Assembly (NCBI GenBank): GCA_023418315.1
Contig: JAEZZY010000058.1
Span: 1 to 10,347, forward strand
From: Bacteroidota bacterium
GTDB taxonomy: Bacteria; Bacteroidota; Bacteroidia; Chitinophagales; Chitinophagaceae
DNA length: 10,347 bases
Direction of reading: 5' to 3'
The notes beneath the pieces are model-generated. The model was not told the origin of the DNA, did not search any database, and was given only the letters and a program-made list of their open reading frames with translations. A program made the translations under genes and the position numbers. This document shows positions 6,828 to 10,347 of the stretch, in pieces. Position 1 is the first letter of the stretch. Each line of letters starts with the position of its first letter.

Positions 6828-6953
6828 AGCAATGAGTTTAGCTGTTTTTTGCAAAAGGATTTTACAAAATGCAAAATTGGTGTTTTTGAAATTGGCTTCC
6901 TATAGATTCTTTCTTTTCAGGCAATCTGTTCTTTACCGGAAGAAAGCGCGCAT

Positions 6954-6984
6954 AAAAAAGTGCCGCCCGAAAAGGACAGCACTT
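6954..6984 (-). terminator. Rho-independent terminator behind the M49 peptidase gene
   Basis: On the minus strand an 11-bp stem (AAGTGCTGTCC pairing with GGGCGGCACTT, two G-T pairs) closes a five-base TTTTC loop and runs directly into a T-tract. It begins 27 bases after the stop codon at 7011-7013, the expected place for terminating the peptidase transcript before the VOC-yggS unit on the same strand. Confidence 0.85.
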
Positions 6985-7010
6985 ATAGTGAGAGTTATTT
7001 TTCTGACGGA

Positions 7011-9101
7011 TTAATTTTTCACCGGCAGGTAGGTATATTTTCTTCCGTATTCGATCATTTGCTCGTAAAAGCTGATAGGGTATTCCACCTTCACGTCTAT
7101 TACTTTATCGCCGTTCAGCGTAGGCACCAGTCGCGGCTGGATGAATCCTTTATAGGGTTTGATGCCCAGCTTGGCATAGCGTTCCAGCACTTCTTTGTGC
7201 AGTTTGGCATCTACTTTCACACCGTAATTTTCCACCAGGTTTTTACCGGCGGTATAGTCTCCTTCGGATTTGATGCGTTGTATCTCGCGCAGTAAGTCGC
7301 CGAAGAGTTTCCGTAGCTTGTCATAGTCGTTAATGCGCACATAGGTTTTAGCGTCTTTTTGCAGCATTTCCACTACATTTTCAGCCTTACCTTTTTCCAT
7401 TACCCATTTAGCCACCAATTGGCGGTTACGCATGTGTGCTTCTTCTATGTCGTCGCCGAGTTTCAGGCGGGTGATTTGGGTAATCAATCCGTTCATCATG
7501 TAGTTATCATATTCAGCTTTGCCTACTTCTGTGTTTGGGGCTACGCCTATTTCCACGAGTTTAGGGTCTATTGCATAATATAGTCCTACTAAATCGGCGC
7601 GGGCTTCTTCTAAGCAAGAGGCATAGTTCTTTAATGTTTTGTCGGTTGTTTCCACACCGGGGTTGATTTGTCCGGAAGCATGTCCGATACATTCGTGCAT
7701 ATCGGTATGAAGGTCGGAAGCAAGATTTCCGTATTTTTTTGCTCTTTCGATGATGGTATCGTTCAAGGCAAATTCTTCCAGCATACCGCTACCCGCTCCG
7801 GCTATATTGTAAGAGTGGATGATGTTGCTCAGCGAAACGGATTTGGAGCCGTAGTCTTTTCGAATCCAGTCAGCATTCGGCAGATTCACGCCGATGGGTG
7901 TAGATGGCGCTGCATCGCCGCTTTCCACAATTACGGTGATGGCTTTGGCGGTAATGCCTTTCACGGTTTTCTTTTTATGCTCGGGCATCAATGGGGAATT
8001 GTCTTCAAACCATTGTGCGTTTTGGGCTATGGCAGAGATGCGTTTGGTAGCTTCCATGTCTTTCATGGAAACAATACTTTCATAGCTTCCTTTTTTACCG
8101 ATTGGATCCAGATAGACTTCGATAAAACCATTCACTACATCCAGGCGTGAATTGACATCCTGTGCCCAGGCGATGCTATAGTCATCAAAGGTTTTCAGAT
8201 CACCGGTGCGGTAAAACTGAATAAGCAGATCCAGTGCTTTTTTCTGCTGGTCGTTTTCGGCTACGGCGCTTGCTTTCTCCAGCCATCCTACGATGCGTTC
8301 GATTGCTTGTGAATACATGCCGCCTACTTTCCATACTTTTTCTACTACGGCGCCGTTTTCCTTCATGGTCTTGCTGTTGAGCCCCCAGCTTGGCGCATTG
8401 TAAGCCGTGTCGAATTTTGCATAAAAATCTTCCACTTCTTTCATCGTTACGCCTTCATAAAAATTCACAGAAGAGCTTTTCACATTATCCACATTAGCAC
8501 GCAGGTCCACCAGCTTGGGTTCTATTTTGGGATCGTAGAGGATGGGTTTTATTTTGGCTAAAAAGGTTTCCACATTTTCACCCTGCTCCATAGGCAACAG
8601 CGTTACATCACTGCTTTTTACGATTTCGGAAAAATATTCCTGGCTGCATTTGGGAAAGAATTTTTCATTTCCGTAATGATGGTGATTGCCGTGGCTGAAC
8701 CAAAACTGAGCGCAGTATTCTTCAAATTTTTTCCAATCCTCCGTGTTTTTATCGCCTTTATAGGTGGTGTACACGGCATCCAGCGTTTTGCGCAGCATCA
8801 GTCCGTATTTGCTTTTTTGGTCGTAGATGATATCCCGACCGCAGAGTGCGGCTTCGTACAGGTAGTACGCCATTTCTTTTTGCTTGGCGGTAAGCTCATC
8901 CCATCCGGCGATCTGGTAGCGCAGTATCTGAATATCCGCAAATGCCTCTGCCATTACCGAAAAGGTAGAGTCATAACCGGTTATAGCGGGTGCATTCAGC
9001 GTGTCATTTGCCGAAGACGGATTATTGCCGTTGTTGTCGCACGAGGTAATCATACATTGCATTGCTATGGCACTCATCATGAAAATAGAAAACTTCTTCA
9101 T
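7011..9101 (-). CDS. M49 family dipeptidyl peptidase III, predicted lipoprotein
   Basis: A 696-residue zinc metallopeptidase of family M49, which removes dipeptides from the N-termini of short peptides. The zinc-binding HExxGH motif is HECIGH at 469-474 (Glu470 catalytic), and the second motif EEARAD at 498-503 supplies the third ligand Glu498. GNHHHYGNEKFFP at 138-150 and PNADWIRKDYGSKSVSLSN near 408-426 are further segments typical of the bacterial branch. The HECxGH motif and overall length resemble the Bacteroides thetaiotaomicron enzyme (about 675 residues). The N-terminus carries a lipoprotein signal: KK, a hydrophobic stretch at 4-18, and a lipobox ITSC with Cys21 followed by DNNGNN, a polar linker. 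The protein is therefore probably anchored in the periplasm or outer membrane. The ATG at 9101 is the only start that gives this signal. The gene is transcribed alone, divergently from the PfkB kinase, with an intrinsic terminator behind it. Confidence 0.95.
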   Translation of the reverse strand: MKKFSIFMMSAIAMQCMITSCDNNGNNPSSANDTLNAPAITGYDSTFSVMAEAFADIQILRYQIAGWDELTAKQKEMAYYLYEAALCGRDIIYDQKSKYGLMLRKTLDAVYTTYKGDKNTEDWKKFEEYCAQFWFSHGNHHHYGNEKFFPKCSQEYFSEIVKSSDVTLLPMEQGENVETFLAKIKPILYDPKIEPKLVDLRANVDNVKSSSVNFYEGVTMKEVEDFYAKFDTAYNAPSWGLNSKTMKENGAVVEKVWKVGGMYSQAIERIVGWLEKASAVAENDQQKKALDLLIQFYRTGDLKTFDDYSIAWAQDVNSRLDVVNGFIEVYLDPIGKKGSYESIVSMKDMEATKRISAIAQNAQWFEDNSPLMPEHKKKTVKGITAKAITVIVESGDAAPSTPIGVNLPNADWIRKDYGSKSVSLSNIIHSYNIAGAGSGMLEEFALNDTIIERAKKYGNLASDLHTDMHECIGHASGQINPGVETTDKTLKNYASCLEEARADLVGLYYAIDPKLVEIGVAPNTEVGKAEYDNYMMNGLITQITRLKLGDDIEEAHMRNRQLVAKWVMEKGKAENVVEMLQKDAKTYVRINDYDKLRKLFGDLLREIQRIKSEGDYTAGKNLVENYGVKVDAKLHKEVLERYAKLGIKPYKGFIQPRLVPTLNGDKVIDVKVEYPISFYEQMIEYGRKYTYLPVKN

Positions 9102-9127
9102 TGGTCAATAAAAAATTTTTGAAGCTA

Positions 9128-9135
9128 CTAAAGTA
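9128..9135 (-). promoter_or_regulatory. Possible -7 box (TACTTTAG) for the M49 peptidase gene
   Basis: The minus strand reads TACTTTAG, one base off TAnnTTTG, 26 bases before the ATG at 9101. No matching -33 element was recognised. The box lies in the 135-base divergent gap between the peptidase and the PfkB kinase. Confidence 0.3.
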
Positions 9136-9211
9136 ACTTTTTCGGAGGAGAATGTCTTTAAAGAATTGGCTATAGGTCTATAAAACCATTACTGGAAAAT
9201 GATTATATTGT

Positions 9212-9219
9212 TACTTTCG
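9212..9219 (+). promoter_or_regulatory. Possible -7 box (TACTTTCG) for the PfkB-family kinase gene
   Basis: TACTTTCG is one base off TAnnTTTG and sits 17 bases before the ATG at 9237, giving a leader of about 13 bases. The -33 element is unclear. Confidence 0.4.
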
Positions 9220-9236
9220 CAAAAATTTTCAAAATC

Positions 9237-10163
9237 ATGTCTTTAATAGTTGTGGGCACTATGGCGTTCGATGCGCTGGAAACTCCTTTCGGAAAAGTAG
9301 ATAAAATAATAGGCGGCTCCGCTACGTATGTGGCCTGGTCGGCATCTAATTTTACAAAGCCTATAAAACAGGTTTCTATCGTAGGCGGCGATTTTCCGCA
9401 GGAAGAAATGGAAAAACTGCGTGCGCGCGGGGTGGAGTTTGACGGTGTGGAAGTAGTGAAAGACGGAAAGAGTTTTTTCTGGAGCGGACGCTACCACTTG
9501 GATATGAATACGCGGGATACGCTGGTAACGGAGCTGAACGTGCTGGAACAATTTAACCCCCAACTGCCCGACAGCTATCAGGATTGCGAATACCTGATGC
9601 TGGGCAATCTGGCGCCTGCCGTGCAAATCAGCGTCATCAACCAACTGAAAAAACGCCCCAAACTCATTGCGATGGATACGATGAACTTCTGGATGGATGT
9701 GGCTATGGACGATCTTAAAAAACTGCTGCAAATGGTGGATGTGCTGATGGTGAATGATAGTGAAGCACGGCAGCTAAGCGGCGAATATTCGCTGGTGAAA
9801 GCCGCTGCGAAGATTCAGACGATGGGGCCGAAATTCGTTATTATTAAAAAAGGAGAACACGGTGCTTTGTTGTTCAACGGCAAAAAAGCCTTCTTCGCAC
9901 CGGCTCTTCCTTTGGAAGATGTGTTTGACCCCACCGGTGCGGGAGATACGTTTGCCGGCGGGTTTATAGGCCATGTAGCCCATACGCAAGACCTTTCTTT
10001 TGAGAATATGAAAACCGCCATCATTGTAGGCTCTGCGCTGGCTTCTTTCTGCGTGGAAAAATTCGGACCTACCCGTATGCAGGAACTGACCAAAGAAGAA
10101 ATTTCCGAAAGAATAGACCTGTTTGTGGAGCTGGTAAATTTTGAGATAAGCCTGGTGGGTTAA
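9237..10163 (+). CDS. PfkB-family (ribokinase-like) carbohydrate or nucleoside kinase
   Basis: A 308-residue cytoplasmic kinase of the PfkB/ribokinase family, which phosphorylates a sugar or nucleoside hydroxyl with ATP. The N-terminal substrate-binding region has VVGTMAFDALETP at 5-17 and a GGSATYVAWSAS segment at 26-37, corresponding to the family's GG.A.N.A motif but with Tyr in place of the usual Asn. The lid strands follow near 67-100. The NxxE motif that organises Mg-ATP is NDSE at 173-176, and the anion-hole signature DPTGAGDTFAGGFIGH at 231-246 carries catalytic Asp237. The chain ends soon after the core, with no extra domain. I cannot name the substrate: the diagnostic residues for ribose, fructose or adenosine are not clear, and no sugar transporter or catabolic gene lies adjacent. 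The start at ATG 9237 fits the beta-1 strand, which begins at once (MSLIVVGT). Confidence 0.9.
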   Translation: MSLIVVGTMAFDALETPFGKVDKIIGGSATYVAWSASNFTKPIKQVSIVGGDFPQEEMEKLRARGVEFDGVEVVKDGKSFFWSGRYHLDMNTRDTLVTELNVLEQFNPQLPDSYQDCEYLMLGNLAPAVQISVINQLKKRPKLIAMDTMNFWMDVAMDDLKKLLQMVDVLMVNDSEARQLSGEYSLVKAAAKIQTMGPKFVIIKKGEHGALLFNGKKAFFAPALPLEDVFDPTGAGDTFAGGFIGHVAHTQDLSFENMKTAIIVGSALASFCVEKFGPTRMQELTKEEISERIDLFVELVNFEISLVG

Positions 10164-10347
10164 GGGAATCTTTAACGGAATAAGAATTGTTGAATCTTAT
10201 AATAATGATCTGTCGAGTGAGCCACAGAATGTGTTATAATATTGAAATAAGGTTCTTGGGCACTCTCATCCGGAACTTTTGGCAAAGGTGTGTTTAAGGG
10301 GGCTTAGGTAGTTGATTTTATTGATTTAGAGTGTTAGTTGCCTGGAA
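10164..10347. other. Non-coding end of window
   Basis: No open frame that looks protein-coding, and no hairpin followed by a T-tract, was seen after the kinase stop. A TATAAT-like string occurs near 10236-10241, but nothing follows it in the window to be expressed. Any gene to the right starts beyond the edge. Confidence 0.4.

Noticed and set aside
7668..8150. 160-codon plus-strand frame opposite the M49 peptidase gene
   Set aside because: It is antisense to strongly conserved peptidase sequence, including the zinc-site region, and has no motif of its own.
1..10347. Mobile element, CRISPR array, toxin-antitoxin or defence system
   Set aside because: No transposase, integrase, terminal inverted repeats, spaced repeat array, tRNA or defence-type domain was found on either strand; the recognisable genes are housekeeping or metabolic.

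Overview
This window looks like an ordinary chromosomal stretch from a member of the Bacteroidota, probably a Chitinophagaceae- or Sphingobacteriia-like lineage. The signs are promoter boxes of the Bacteroidota form TAnnTTTG (TACCTTTG before tsaD, TATCTTTG before carB), almost no Shine-Dalgarno sequences, an M49 peptidase with a lipoprotein signal, and a CarB that ends in the short SMHLSK tail without the C-terminal allosteric domain. No phage, insertion sequence, CRISPR array, tRNA or rRNA was seen.

Layout, left to right. The 3' part of metH (cobalamin-dependent methionine synthase, + strand) runs in from the left edge. After a hairpin-rich 200-base gap comes a Sad/YneI-type aldehyde dehydrogenase (+). 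It converges on a block of minus-strand genes: tsaD (tRNA t6A synthesis), a 335-base gap with short repeats, a stand-alone second half of carB (carbamoyl phosphate synthetase large subunit), then a two-gene unit read VOC protein first and YggS-type PLP protein second. Next, also on the minus strand, is a large secreted or lipid-anchored M49 dipeptidyl peptidase III with a clear intrinsic terminator behind it. Divergent from it, on the + strand, is a PfkB-family sugar kinase. The last 184 bases hold no recognisable gene.

How the genes fit together: these are mostly unrelated housekeeping functions (methionine cycle, semialdehyde oxidation, tRNA modification, pyrimidine/arginine precursor supply, PLP homeostasis, peptide breakdown, sugar or nucleoside phosphorylation), each apparently with its own promoter. 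Only the VOC-yggS pair, six bases apart, looks like an operon. I found no convincing undescribed system. The points most worth a second look are the half-length carB with its own promoter, the run of hairpins between metH and the dehydrogenase, and an imperfect 17-base direct repeat just behind carB.
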